Shown here one piece after another: positions 1 through 7,510 of a stretch of DNA of 17,115 nt (position 1 is the first letter of the stretch; every line of letters starts with the position of its first letter). Location of the stretch: NCBI GenBank assembly GCA_002391545.1, contig DGFF01000056.1, positions 499 through 17,613 on the forward strand. Reading direction: 5' to 3'. This DNA is from Candidatus Fermentithermobacillaceae bacterium UBA3907 (GTDB lineage Bacteria > Bacillota > Sulfobacillia > Fermentithermobacillales > Fermentithermobacillaceae). Position numbers and translations under genes: made by a program. The notes under the pieces were generated by a model. That model did not search any database. It was not told where the DNA came from and worked only from the letters and a program-made list of their open reading frames with translations.

Positions 1-1325
1 GCAAGGCTCCTGGTAATCCCCGCTCCATCTCCTATAGCGTACAAACCATCTATTTCCGAGGCCATGTCCTTATCCACTGTCACTCTAGCAGAATAATACT
101 TAACCTCAACCCCATATAAAAGAGTGTGCTTTGCCCAAACTCCTGGCATAAATTTATTCAAGACTTCTAGCATCTCTAAGATATTCTTTACGTACCTGTA
201 TGGCAACACCAAGGTAAGATCTCCTGGCGTAGCATCTTTTAATGTTGGTTCCACCATGCTCTTGGCGATACGCCCGTGGGTGGACCTGCGCCCTTCTAGA
301 AGATCTCCCAGACGCTGAACTATAACTCCTCCACCTAACATATTGGCGAGACTGGCAATGTACTTCCCATAAGCTATGGGTTCTTTAAAGGGCTCTGTAA
401 ACGTCTTAGACACTAGTAACGCGAAATTAGTGTTCTCAGTTTCCTTATTTGACCACGAATGCCCGTTTACAGTGATAACACCATCTGTGTTTTCTACCAC
501 CACTTCGCCCCTAGGACACATGCAGAAAGTCCTTATCAGGTCGTCGAAAGAATTGGAATAGTAGTGGATCTTTGGTTCCCACACCTTTTCGGTTATATGG
601 TCTGCTACCACAGCAGGGATCTCCACTCTTACTCCAATGTCAACAGGATTAATAGTTTGGCTAAGCCCTAATCTTTTGGCTTCCTCAGAAAACCAGGCAG
701 ACCCTTCTCGTCCAGGAGCTACAATGAGATAGCGGCATCGCTCTTCCCCGCCACCTTTTAGAGCCACACCCTGAACCTTATCACCATCAACCAATATCCT
801 TTCCACTTCTGCCCTAGTCCTTATAGCCACTTTGGGCTCTAAGTATAGATACATGTTGTTTAGGATCCTAGGGCAGTTGTCGCTTCCTAAGTGCCGAATT
901 CGGGCAGGAATTAGTTCCAAGCCACATGCCGCAGCCTGGCGGACAAGTTCATCTGTACTCTCTTTATCTGTCCCGAACACCCGGCCTGTCGCGCCAAATT
1001 CAACCCACATCTTGTCCATGTAGTCTATAAGTGACAAAAGTTCATTTTTGGAAACGTATTCATCGAGGAACCCCCCGAACTTATTCGTAAGGGTCAGTTT
1101 GCCATCGCTAAAAGCTCCGGCTCCTCCCCATCCAGATGTTATAGCGCACGGCGAACAGTTGGCACATCCTCCCATTATCCCTTCTCTGGGACAGCGTCTA
1201 GACTCAAGTTCGAATCCTTTTTCCAAAATCAAAACAGATAATTGGGGAGATATTCTGGTCAGCTCAAGCGCTGCAAAAATGCCTGCCGGCCCCGCTCCTA
1301 CTATTATCACATCCCAGTTGCTCAA
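1..1325 (-). CDS. FAD-dependent dehydrogenase of the COG2509 type (3' end cut by window edge)
   Basis: I translated this gene from the minus strand. It starts at a TTG with an AGGAGG Shine-Dalgarno (SD) 7 bases upstream and stays open to the window edge (441 codons). Residues 6-22 form a Rossmann FAD fold with GAGPAG at 10-15. A Cys-rich block follows at about 43-77 (Cys45, 54, 57, 60), leading into the family-typical GWGGAGAFSDGKL. Near the visible end is a second flavin motif, YAIGDGAG. This layout matches the 'uncharacterized FAD-dependent dehydrogenase' family COG2509, which is usually about 460 aa, so only a few tens of residues should be missing. The substrate is not known for the family. 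The Cys cluster could hold a metal or Fe-S centre or be redox active, which is inference. The gene follows dnaB after 19 bp and is probably co-transcribed with it. Confidence 0.8.
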   Translation of the reverse strand, partial: MSNWDVIIVGAGPAGIFAALELTRISPQLSVLILEKGFELESRRCPREGIMGGCANCSPCAITSGWGGAGAFSDGKLTLTNKFGGFLDEYVSKNELLSLIDYMDKMWVEFGATGRVFGTDKESTDELVRQAAACGLELIPARIRHLGSDNCPRILNNMYLYLEPKVAIRTRAEVERILVDGDKVQGVALKGGGEERCRYLIVAPGREGSAWFSEEAKRLGLSQTINPVDIGVRVEIPAVVADHITEKVWEPKIHYYSNSFDDLIRTFCMCPRGEVVVENTDGVITVNGHSWSNKETENTNFALLVSKTFTEPFKEPIAYGKYIASLANMLGGGVIVQRLGDLLEGRRSTHGRIAKSMVEPTLKDATPGDLTLVLPYRYVKNILEMLEVLNKFMPGVWAKHTLLYGVEVKYYSARVTVDKDMASEIDGLYAIGDGAGITRSL

Positions 1326-1344
1326 TGGAAAACCTCCTAAGACA

Positions 1345-2679
1345 TTACATGCTGTCTCCCGGTGCATGAATTACATCCAAATCTCCAAACCTGCAAATCT
1401 CCCTCGAAAAGAATAGTTTCAAAGATCCTGTAGGACCATTGCGCTGCTTCGCCACGTTGAGCTCTATTGCGTTGTTCTGTTCAAGTTCAGGTTCGGTGTA
1501 AAGAAATATCACTACGTCTGCATCTTGTTCTATGGCACCTGATTCCCTCAAATCTGAAAGTACAGGCCTCCTATCCTGCCTCTGTTCCACGGCTCTGGAT
1601 AACTGGGACATGGCGATAATGGGAACGTCTAGCTCCCTGGCCAATCCTTTAAGAGACCTGGAAATCTCGGAAATCTCCTGTTGCCTGTTTTCCTGTTTCC
1701 GCGTCCTCATTAGCTGCAAATAGTCGACCACTACCAGGCCTAGGCCGTGTTCTGCCTTTATCCTTCGCGCCTTTGCCCGAACTTCCATGACCGAAATCCC
1801 TGGGGTGTCATCGATGAATATTTTCGCTTCGCTAAGCCGCCCCAACGCAATGGATAACCTCCGCCATTCGTCATCGGTCAAAAAACCGCTTCTCAATTTC
1901 TGGCTGTTTATGGCGGCCTCAGAACACAACAGCCTTTGGGCCACTTGCTCCCTAGACATCTCCAGGCTGAAAATAGCTACTGGGCAATCTTCCCTTATGG
2001 CCACATTTCTAGCGATGTTTAGCCCTAGGGACGTTTTCCCTACAGCGGGACGTGCCGCAAGTATTATCAAATCAGAAGGCTGAAACCCTGATGTAAGGTA
2101 ATCCAAATCGGAAAAACCGCTTGACAACCCGACCACGTTGCCTTTATGCGAGGCAAGGTATTCAAGTTTCTCCATGGTCTCAACCAATACGTCTTTGAGA
2201 TGGACATACCCCTGGGTAGCACGGCGCTGAGATATCTGGAATATGGTTTCCTCGGCCTTATCCAGAATTTCATCCACTTCATATTGGGAGTCGTAAGCGG
2301 TGGCTGCGATTTCCGTTGACGCAGCTATCAGGCGCCTCAAGATAGCCTTTTCCGCCACGATTTTGGCATAATATTCCACGTTGGCCGCTGTAGGAACGAA
2401 GTTAGCCAACCTTGCAAGCTCGGCTGTACCGCCTATTTTATCTAAATAACCGGCATTTCTCAGATTTTCAGCCACAGTTACTACGTCCACCGCTTCAAGC
2501 CTATCTGCCATCTCTGCTATCTGCTTAAATATTATCCTGTGGCTTTCCTTGTAAAAGTCTTCAGGTCTTAGAATTTCAAGCGCCGAAACTACGGCGTTCG
2601 CCTCGATAAGCATGGAACCTATAACCGCCTGTTCGGCTTCTAGGTTCTGAGGCGGCACTCTCTCACGTACCTGAGACAA
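1345..2679 (-). CDS. dnaB: Replicative DNA helicase DnaB
   Basis: 444 aa, normal length for the hexameric 5'-3' helicase that unwinds DNA at the replication fork and interacts with primase. The N-terminal domain (about 8-110) begins PPQNLEAEQAVIGSML, as is typical. The RecA-like domain starts near 185. Walker A is ARPAVGKT (209-216), the catalytic Glu is in SLEMS (Glu240), Walker B is VVVDYLQLM (Asp319), and the arginine finger is in KQRNGPTG (Arg413). There is no intein. The start is a TTG with a GAGGGGG SD about 7 bases upstream; the only nearby ATG (in ATGAGGGGGAATTGA) hits a stop at once. The gene begins 20 bp after the lonC stop and is followed after 19 bp by the COG2509 dehydrogenase, so a shared transcript from rplI onward is likely. 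Its place beside rplI is conserved in many Firmicutes. Confidence 0.97.
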   Translation of the reverse strand: MSQVRERVPPQNLEAEQAVIGSMLIEANAVVSALEILRPEDFYKESHRIIFKQIAEMADRLEAVDVVTVAENLRNAGYLDKIGGTAELARLANFVPTAANVEYYAKIVAEKAILRRLIAASTEIAATAYDSQYEVDEILDKAEETIFQISQRRATQGYVHLKDVLVETMEKLEYLASHKGNVVGLSSGFSDLDYLTSGFQPSDLIILAARPAVGKTSLGLNIARNVAIREDCPVAIFSLEMSREQVAQRLLCSEAAINSQKLRSGFLTDDEWRRLSIALGRLSEAKIFIDDTPGISVMEVRAKARRIKAEHGLGLVVVDYLQLMRTRKQENRQQEISEISRSLKGLARELDVPIIAMSQLSRAVEQRQDRRPVLSDLRESGAIEQDADVVIFLYTEPELEQNNAIELNVAKQRNGPTGSLKLFFSREICRFGDLDVIHAPGDSM

Positions 2680-2699
2680 CTCAATTCCCCCTCATTTTA

Positions 2700-4616
2700 T
2701 CAGGCATAAAAGGACGACTCGCGCCAACGCGGGCAAATGCAATCGAGGGCATCTTTTAGATCTTTCACATATCTAACTTCTATGCCGCGGATTTCTTTAA
2801 TTCCTTTTTGATTTTCATAAGGTACCACAATGGTCCTCATACCCGCTTGTTTTGCGCCGTATATTTTCTCATATATACCTCCAACCGCCTTAACTTCGCC
2901 TGTCAACGATACTTCACCTGTAACTGCCACATCTTGCCTCAAGGGCAAACCTGTTATGGCGGAAAACACAGCCAGAGTTATGGCCAAACCCGCTGACGGT
3001 CCATCAATTTGGGCACCGCCGATTATGTTCACATGAATATCCCAGCTGTAAAGATCGATGTCGAAGGTTTTGCGTAAAGCAGAACCTGCATTGAACATAG
3101 AATCTTTTACCATGGACCCTGCTGTATCATTTACCCGCAAAGCGCCTTTCCCAGCTTCTCTTGCAGGAAAACTTACAGTCTCGATCTCTATTACAGAGCC
3201 TAGGTACCCTAAAACCCCCAGCCCAAACGTTTTGCCAACTTCCTCTGCATCCTTAGCCTTTGCAATGACGCTAGGCTCTATCCTGCCCGTCTCTATGGCT
3301 AGCTTTACGTCCTCCTCAGATATGGGCAAATACCCTTTCTCAGGTAGGGCCCCCGCCTTATGCAGTGCAATGGCATACGCATCGGCCAAAAGTCCAACTG
3401 CTTTTCTTCCTTCAATGGTATGGTCTGCAATTAGTCGGCACGCTTCTTTCGATATCTTCGCTTTGAGTCTTCTGGCAGCGCCTTTGACTATTTTCACAAT
3501 ATCATCAGGCGTAAGCGCATCGAAGAATACTTCTGCACATCTGGACCTAAGCGCAGGGCTGATTTCAGACGGGTCTCTAGTAGTAGCACCTACCAACACA
3601 AAATCTGCCGGTGCGCCCTGACCGAAAAGCCTCCTTACATACTCAGGCACCCTGGGATCGTAAGGATCGTAATAGGACGAATCGAAATATACTCTCTTGT
3701 CTTCAAGAACTTTAAGAAGCTTGTTTTGAAGAAGGGGATCCATTTCTCCGATCTCGTCTATGAACAGGATTCCTCCTGTAGCCTCAGTCACAAGGCCCAA
3801 TTTCGGCTCAGGTACTCCACCCTCGGCCAGTTCACGTCTGGCTCCCTGATAAATAGGGTCATGGACTGAGCCTAAGAGCGGATTGGTTATCTCCCTAGGG
3901 TCCCAACGCAAGGTTGAACCGTCTGTTTCTATAAACGGAGCACCCTTTGAGAATGGAGAAAACGGCAGCTTCTTTGCTTCTTCAAGCACAAGCCTTGCAG
4001 CTGATGTCTTCCCTATCCCTGGCGGTCCGTACAAAATCACGTGCTGCGGATAGGGGCTGGCTATTTTGGCCAAAAGAGCCTGGATTGCCCTGTCTTGTCC
4101 CACGATATCCTGTAATTTTCTCGGCGTTAATATTGACAAAGCAGAGCGAGAAATAGCCCGATCCTCAAGCTGCAATATTGATTCCAGTTTCTTCTGAGTT
4201 TCCTGGGTCTCAGGACCGTCGGTCTCAGTCAAGACTTCCTTTCTTATGTCCCACAAGTACTCCTCGTGTTTTTCTTGCATTTTCCTAGTTACCAGGTCTT
4301 CAATTTGTTGTTCAATAGCTTGCCTGGCTATCCGTTCTGCAATTTCTTCCTGGCAATCTTCTAGAATTCCAGGAATTTCGGAGTAAGAAGGGGTAGTATC
4401 GATTGTAGGATCCTCAAAAACTACTTGCTGCAACGCCACTATTTGCTCGAGCACATTCTGGGACTTCATCCCCTTAAGGGCACCTAGTTTGCCCGCTTTT
4501 AAAACAAGTTTTTCGGGCCCATATATATCTGCAAGGTAATCAAACATAGCGCCAACTTGCTGTCTAATTAGGTCCTCGCCGTCTAGCTCCCCTAGTTCGA
4601 CTGCTTTACGTCCCAA
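2700..4616 (-). CDS. lonC: LonC-type ATP-dependent serine protease (spore-former Lon family)
   Basis: 638 aa cytoplasmic protease. An N-terminal region (1-160) contains a helical, charged stretch at about 85-150. An AAA+ module follows: Walker A GPPGIGKT (197-204), Walker B GILFIDEIGEMD (282-293), sensor-1 VGATTRDPSEI, and an arginine finger in SPALRSRC. The C-terminal Lon protease domain carries catalytic Ser541 in QIDGPSAG and Lys584 in YEKIYGAK, 43 residues apart as in canonical Lon. The AAA+ insert and the absence of a long Lon N-domain or of transmembrane segments fit the LonC family known from endospore formers, rather than LonA or membrane-bound archaeal LonB. All ATPase motifs are intact. 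The TTG start lies only 2 bp after the rplI stop, and its GGGAGG SD sits inside the rplI 3' end, suggesting translational coupling. The specific substrate is unknown. Confidence 0.9.
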   Translation of the reverse strand: MGRKAVELGELDGEDLIRQQVGAMFDYLADIYGPEKLVLKAGKLGALKGMKSQNVLEQIVALQQVVFEDPTIDTTPSYSEIPGILEDCQEEIAERIARQAIEQQIEDLVTRKMQEKHEEYLWDIRKEVLTETDGPETQETQKKLESILQLEDRAISRSALSILTPRKLQDIVGQDRAIQALLAKIASPYPQHVILYGPPGIGKTSAARLVLEEAKKLPFSPFSKGAPFIETDGSTLRWDPREITNPLLGSVHDPIYQGARRELAEGGVPEPKLGLVTEATGGILFIDEIGEMDPLLQNKLLKVLEDKRVYFDSSYYDPYDPRVPEYVRRLFGQGAPADFVLVGATTRDPSEISPALRSRCAEVFFDALTPDDIVKIVKGAARRLKAKISKEACRLIADHTIEGRKAVGLLADAYAIALHKAGALPEKGYLPISEEDVKLAIETGRIEPSVIAKAKDAEEVGKTFGLGVLGYLGSVIEIETVSFPAREAGKGALRVNDTAGSMVKDSMFNAGSALRKTFDIDLYSWDIHVNIIGGAQIDGPSAGLAITLAVFSAITGLPLRQDVAVTGEVSLTGEVKAVGGIYEKIYGAKQAGMRTIVVPYENQKGIKEIRGIEVRYVKDLKDALDCICPRWRESSFYA

Positions 4617-4618
4617 AA

Positions 4619-5071
4619 CTACTCGCCTCCCTCAGGCTGTATATCTACAATCACTTCAGCCTTTACCCCCGGATAAAGCTGAATCTCCACTTTATGTTGG
4701 CCCAGTTCTTTCAAGTTTTCTGAAAGAAGCACCTTTCTCTTGTCCACAGATACACCGAAAGTGGACTTGATTTTCTCGGCAATATCAAGTGCTGTAACTG
4801 AACCGAATATTCGATCTGGTCCCGCTTTCGCACGGAACACAATGGTTTTTCCGTCTATCTTATCTGCCGATCGCCTGGCCTCACCCAGAAGCCTATCTTC
4901 CTTCTTTGCCTGGGCTTCTGCCATATGTTTGTGCTCCCGTACGGCACTTTTCGTAGCGGGTACCGCCAAACCTTTGGGGATAAGGTAGTTACGAGCGTAT
5001 CCATCTTTGACAGTCACAACATCGCCTCGTACGCCCAATCCGGCAACGTCTTGTTTCAAAATGACATCCAT
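4619..5071 (-). CDS. rplI: 50S ribosomal protein bL9
   Basis: 150 aa, the usual length. The N-terminal rRNA-binding domain has the family signature GDVVTVKDGYARNYLIPKGLA (in parts, about 16-36). A long connecting helix follows (about 40-75, rich in Ala, Lys and Glu), then the C-terminal domain with RIFGSVTALDIAEKI. The ATG start has a GAGGGGGAG SD 6 bases upstream, one of the few ATG starts in the window. The gene follows DUF2232 after a 127-bp AT-rich gap and is almost fused to lonC downstream. It works in the large ribosomal subunit near the L1 stalk. Confidence 0.97.
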   Translation of the reverse strand: MDVILKQDVAGLGVRGDVVTVKDGYARNYLIPKGLAVPATKSAVREHKHMAEAQAKKEDRLLGEARRSADKIDGKTIVFRAKAGPDRIFGSVTALDIAEKIKSTFGVSVDKRKVLLSENLKELGQHKVEIQLYPGVKAEVIVDIQPEGGE

Positions 5072-5198
5072 GTCAGTCTCCCCCTCAAATTTCGATCAAT
5101 ATAATTGCGCTGAAAATACACTCTTTATAGGCTGAGATATATATAAAGTCCTGGATAAATAATAATACAATATGCGATTTGGGTTACCAAATTAAGAC
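5072..5198 (-). other. AT-rich intergenic gap upstream of rplI
   Basis: 127 bp between the DUF2232 stop and rplI. The minus strand is clearly richer in A and T than its surroundings, with runs such as TTTATATATATC and CCTATAAAGAG. It is a plausible place for a promoter serving rplI-lonC-dnaB, but no -35/-10 pair with good spacing could be chosen. No terminator hairpin or small ORF was seen. Apart from the rplI SD, nothing else is supported. Confidence 0.3.
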
Positions 5199-6155
5199 CT
5201 ACAGCTCATCTACCCAACCATATCTTAAACGGCGGAAGTCAAAAAGTACATCGCTCAAACCCACAACCATGATCAAGGTGTTAATACCAGAGGTTAAGAA
5301 AAGAAACACAACTGCAAGTCCCACTAAAAACCCGGGAAAGCCTGCACGCAGAAGGTAATAAGATACAAGCGAGGCACCTTGGATAAACATAACCAAACAC
5401 ATTACTGAGAATACGTTTTCGCCGATTAAAAGCACAACGTCGTTATTGTATTGCTGCCCCAGAATTAGAGCGATAAAACTAGCTATTGCGATAAATCCTA
5501 TGTAATCAGGTAAAATCCACTCTGAAAAAGGAGGAAGGGGTTCAACGTGACACCCTATTCTATCCAAAACCCGTCTTCCCACCTCAAAACTGAGGTATGA
5601 TTGGATCACAGCGCCTGCTAAGACCCCACCAGGGAGCAAGCGTAGCATTTGATTCTTCAAATTCTCCAGATCCCCAAATTGTCCAAGGCTGTCTCGTCCA
5701 AGTATCTTTTCCACCGCCGAAGAAGCAGAGCCTAGACTGCTTACGTAAGCATCAAGTAGATCTGAAACGGAAAATCCTCCGATCAGGTACATAGATAAGA
5801 AAGACGCAACTATGCCTACAAGAAAGGCTACGCTCGTTAGCAGTATTATGGTCATAGAAGAATATCCCTCTTTGATTGTATAGCCAAAGGTTATTCCGGT
5901 GGCTGCAAAGAGAATCCACAATCCTAAAACAGTAAACCAATCCATGAAAAGAAGGAGCGCTAAGCCCGTGACCAGGGAAGATAAGAAACCCCATCTAGTT
6001 CCATGTCTGATAACACACACAGCAGATGGTAGTGGCCACAAGAACATAGCTATAGTGCCTAGAATCGGCACATAGTAACCTACGAGTACCAACACTACGC
6101 CTATGGCTGCTAGGAGTGCGCTTTCTACTAGTGCCCTTGTCCTTTGTTGTTGCAA
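5199..6155 (-). CDS. DUF2232 (YybS-like) polytopic membrane protein
   Basis: About 318 aa from the preferred TTG at 6155. The protein is very hydrophobic, with roughly eight membrane segments and a polar middle region (residues about 140-200 containing SSLGSASSAVEKILGRDSLG). Its C-terminal half, with PDYIGFIAIASF and SGINTLIMVVGLSDVLFDFRRL, resembles the DUF2232/YybS family, which is standard between rpsR and rplI in Firmicutes. The molecular function is not established; some relatives resemble membrane components of transporters. The frame stays open to a TTG at 6179, but that codon abuts a strong stem-loop and has no SD. The TTG at 6155 follows a GGGGGCG stretch, so I prefer it. TTG at 6170 is a further option. 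Confidence 0.8.
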   Translation of the reverse strand: MQQQRTRALVESALLAAIGVVLVLVGYYVPILGTIAMFLWPLPSAVCVIRHGTRWGFLSSLVTGLALLLFMDWFTVLGLWILFAATGITFGYTIKEGYSSMTIILLTSVAFLVGIVASFLSMYLIGGFSVSDLLDAYVSSLGSASSAVEKILGRDSLGQFGDLENLKNQMLRLLPGGVLAGAVIQSYLSFEVGRRVLDRIGCHVEPLPPFSEWILPDYIGFIAIASFIALILGQQYNNDVVLLIGENVFSVMCLVMFIQGASLVSYYLLRAGFPGFLVGLAVVFLFLTSGINTLIMVVGLSDVLFDFRRLRYGWVDEL

Positions 6156-6171
6156 CCTTTTCGCCCCCAAA

Positions 6172-6204
6172 TTACACAAAGTACCGGATTGGAGATAAAC
6201 GCAT
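6172..6204 (-). CDS. Possible 10-codon leader ORF ahead of the DUF2232 gene
   Basis: Inside the loop of the stem-loop at 6179-6226 the minus strand reads GGAGG, five Ts, then ATG, and continues for ten codons (MRLSPIRYFV) to TAA. The spacing between SD and ATG is ideal, but half of the SD is paired in the stem. The ORF overlaps the outermost possible start of the DUF2232 gene in another frame. It may be a translated leader peptide or a chance SD-ATG pair. There is no evidence beyond this arrangement. Confidence 0.25.
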   Translation of the reverse strand: MRLSPIRYFV

Positions 6205-6226
6205 AAAAACCTCCAACCCGGTACTT
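6179..6226 (-). terminator. Strong stem-loop between rpsR and the DUF2232 gene (terminator, processing site or attenuator)
   Basis: The arm at 6211-6226 pairs with 6179-6194: 16 consecutive pairs, with one G-U on the minus-strand RNA, and a 16-base loop at 6195-6210. It starts a few bases after the rpsR stop. The sequence following the stem (TGTGTAATTTG) is only weakly U-rich, so it is not a textbook rho-independent terminator. It could instead stabilise the 3' end of the rpsF-ssb-rpsR message or control entry into the DUF2232 gene. The loop contains an SD and an ATG. Confidence 0.6.
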
Positions 6227-6230
6227 CCCT

Positions 6231-6461
6231 TTATTCTACCGTATACGGCATAAGCGCCATTACTCTAGCCTTCTTAATAGCACTAGTCAAAAGACGCTGA
6301 TGTTTGGCGCAATTTCCAGTTATCCTTCTAGGTAATATTTTACCGCGTTCTGTAATATATCTGCGCAGCTTTGCTGTATCTTTGTAGTCGATGTAAGTAA
6401 CGCCATCTACGCAAAACGCACACATCCGCTTTTTGGATCTGCGCCCATGTTCTCGCCTCAA
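6231..6461 (-). CDS. rpsR: 30S ribosomal protein bS18
   Basis: 76 aa, normal length. The family core is clear: IDYKDTAKLRRYITERGKILPRRITG, given here in overlapping pieces at about 24-50. Cys residues in CAFC and the CAKH motif form the zinc-binding (C+) version of bS18. The start is a TTG preceded by AAGGAGGG six bases upstream; the ATG close by is out of frame. bS18 pairs with bS6 on the platform of the small subunit. The gene is last of the rpsF-ssb-rpsR unit, 39 bp after ssb. Confidence 0.97.
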   Translation of the reverse strand: MRREHGRRSKKRMCAFCVDGVTYIDYKDTAKLRRYITERGKILPRRITGNCAKHQRLLTSAIKKARVMALMPYTVE

Positions 6462-6500
6462 ACGAAACCCTCCTTCTGAATCCTTAGTACAAATTCACAT

Positions 6501-6896
6501 TCACTCGGTGAAAACCGAATCATCTTCTTCTTGTTCTTCACGATCCTCTTCAAAAACCTCTGATTCATCCTGCCCTCTGGGTCTGCTGTCAAGAAATTGT
6601 ATCGAATCAGCTATAACCTCCCAGGACTTACGCTTCTGCCCGTCTTTAGTCTCCCAGGTTCTGCTCTGCAACCTGCCCTCTACAGCCACCAAACGTCCCT
6701 TATCCATGTACTGGCATGTTACCTCCGCCAGCCGGCCAAATAGAACTACGTCTATGAAATCAGTTTCCTTCTGGCCGCTTTGATTGGGCCGCCTATCTAC
6801 TGCAAGAGTTATGGTAGTTACAGAAGTTCCGCCTGGAGTAATTCTCAGTTCGGGCTGTCTGGTCAATCTACCTATAAGTATTACGCGGTTGAGCAA
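6501..6896 (-). CDS. ssb: Single-stranded DNA-binding protein
   Basis: 131 aa. The OB-fold (1-105) opens MLNRVILIGRLTRQPELR and includes the DFIDVVLFGRLAE and GRLVAVEGRLQSRTW strands. SSB coats single-stranded DNA during replication and repair. The C-terminal linker is very short and acidic, and the protein ends EEDDSVFTE. The canonical SSB tip that binds partner proteins ends in acidic residues then I/L-P-F; here the Pro is missing and Phe is followed by two more residues. The start is a TTG with a GGAGGGGAG SD. The position between rpsF and rpsR marks it as the main chromosomal SSB. Confidence 0.95.
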   Translation of the reverse strand: MLNRVILIGRLTRQPELRITPGGTSVTTITLAVDRRPNQSGQKETDFIDVVLFGRLAEVTCQYMDKGRLVAVEGRLQSRTWETKDGQKRKSWEVIADSIQFLDSRPRGQDESEVFEEDREEQEEDDSVFTE

Positions 6897-6959
6897 TTAT
6901 CTCCCCTCCAAAATTATCTATATCCTACAGTCGTGCTATACATCGCTACTCAAAAACAC

Positions 6960-7376
6960 TCACTCTTCCTCGGTCTCTGGTTCGTCTACAAATTCAGCCT
7001 CCGGTTTTTCTTGGTCCCCCGTGCTTCTCTCAGGGCTACTTTCTTCAACTGCTGCTTCTACCTCTCTAAATTTGGAAGCGAGTTCCGGAACGTTGTCAAT
7101 CCGAGAGATCATGTGTCTTATGACTTCCTGATCAATCTTCATTAGTCGGTCTATCTCATCAACTATATCAGGAGTCCCTTCAAAAACTATTATCAAATAG
7201 TTCCCCTCGTGTAACCCAGCGATTTCGTAGGCTAATCTGCGTTTTGCCCACTTTTCAGCTGAGAGCACTGTCCCCCCGTCTTTTATGATCACGTCAGTAT
7301 ACTTCTCAATTACTGCGGCGATCTGATCTTCATCGTAATCGGGGCGGACAATAAATAAGATTTCGTAAATACGCAA
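6960..7376 (-). CDS. rpsF: 30S ribosomal protein bS6 with acidic C-terminal tail
   Basis: 138 aa. Residues 1-95 form the bS6 fold, beginning MRIYEILFIVRPDYDEDQ, with the conserved KWAKRRLAYEIAGLHEGNYLI region (about 43-63). Family members are usually 95-105 aa; here the last 40 or so residues are an acidic, probably disordered tail rich in Glu, Pro and Asp. The start is a TTG preceded by AGGAGGT at proper distance; alignment to family N-termini supports this codon. It is the first gene of the rpsF-ssb-rpsR operon, expressed from the promoter at 7470-7498 through a leader carrying a terminator-like hairpin. In the ribosome it heterodimerises with bS18. Confidence 0.95.
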   Translation of the reverse strand: MRIYEILFIVRPDYDEDQIAAVIEKYTDVIIKDGGTVLSAEKWAKRRLAYEIAGLHEGNYLIIVFEGTPDIVDEIDRLMKIDQEVIRHMISRIDNVPELASKFREVEAAVEESSPERSTGDQEKPEAEFVDEPETEEE

Positions 7377-7400
7377 TATTTGTACCTCCTCCCTTGGACT

Positions 7401-7421
7401 AAAAATGGCCCCTATTGGGGC
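7401..7421 (-). terminator. Terminator-like hairpin in the rpsF leader (putative attenuator)
   Basis: On the minus strand GCCCC-AATA-GGGGC (7408-7421) is followed by CA and five Ts (7401-7405). This is a compact GC stem plus U-tract, as in intrinsic terminators. It lies about 25 bases upstream of the rpsF start and downstream of the promoter, so it would act on the ribosomal operon itself. A second stem pairs 7440-7447 with 7420-7426 (seven pairs with one bulge) and shares two bases with this hairpin. Confidence 0.5.
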
Positions 7422-7469
7422 GGGAGTAACCGGAAGCTTCCCTCCGCGTCGCTCAACCGGCGCACGACA

Positions 7470-7498
7470 ATTATAAACGTACGACGCGAGAAACTCAA
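7470..7498 (-). promoter_or_regulatory. Sigma-A-type promoter of rpsF-ssb-rpsR
   Basis: On the minus strand the -35 element is TTGAGT (7493-7498), followed by a 17-bp spacer and a perfect TATAAT (7470-7475). Transcription should begin near 7463, giving a leader of about 87 bases before rpsF. The promoter lies just past the DUF951 stop (7511) and so separates the ribosomal operon from the accessory genes upstream. Confidence 0.75.
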
Positions 7499-7510
7499 GA
7501 CGCGTGAGGG

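Noticed and set aside
3058..3621. 187-aa plus-strand ORF inside lonC
   Set aside because: Antisense shadow of a strongly conserved gene, with low-complexity Ser/Ala composition and no SD or family match. The other plus-strand ORFs are alike.
4038..4043. CACGTG inside lonC as a second parS
   Set aside because: Flanks do not match TGTTTC/GAAACA; chance hexamer in coding sequence.
6156..6179. TTG 6179 as the DUF2232 start
   Set aside because: No SD and the codon abuts or enters a 16-bp stem; TTG 6155 follows a G-rich SD-like stretch. Kept as an alternative only.
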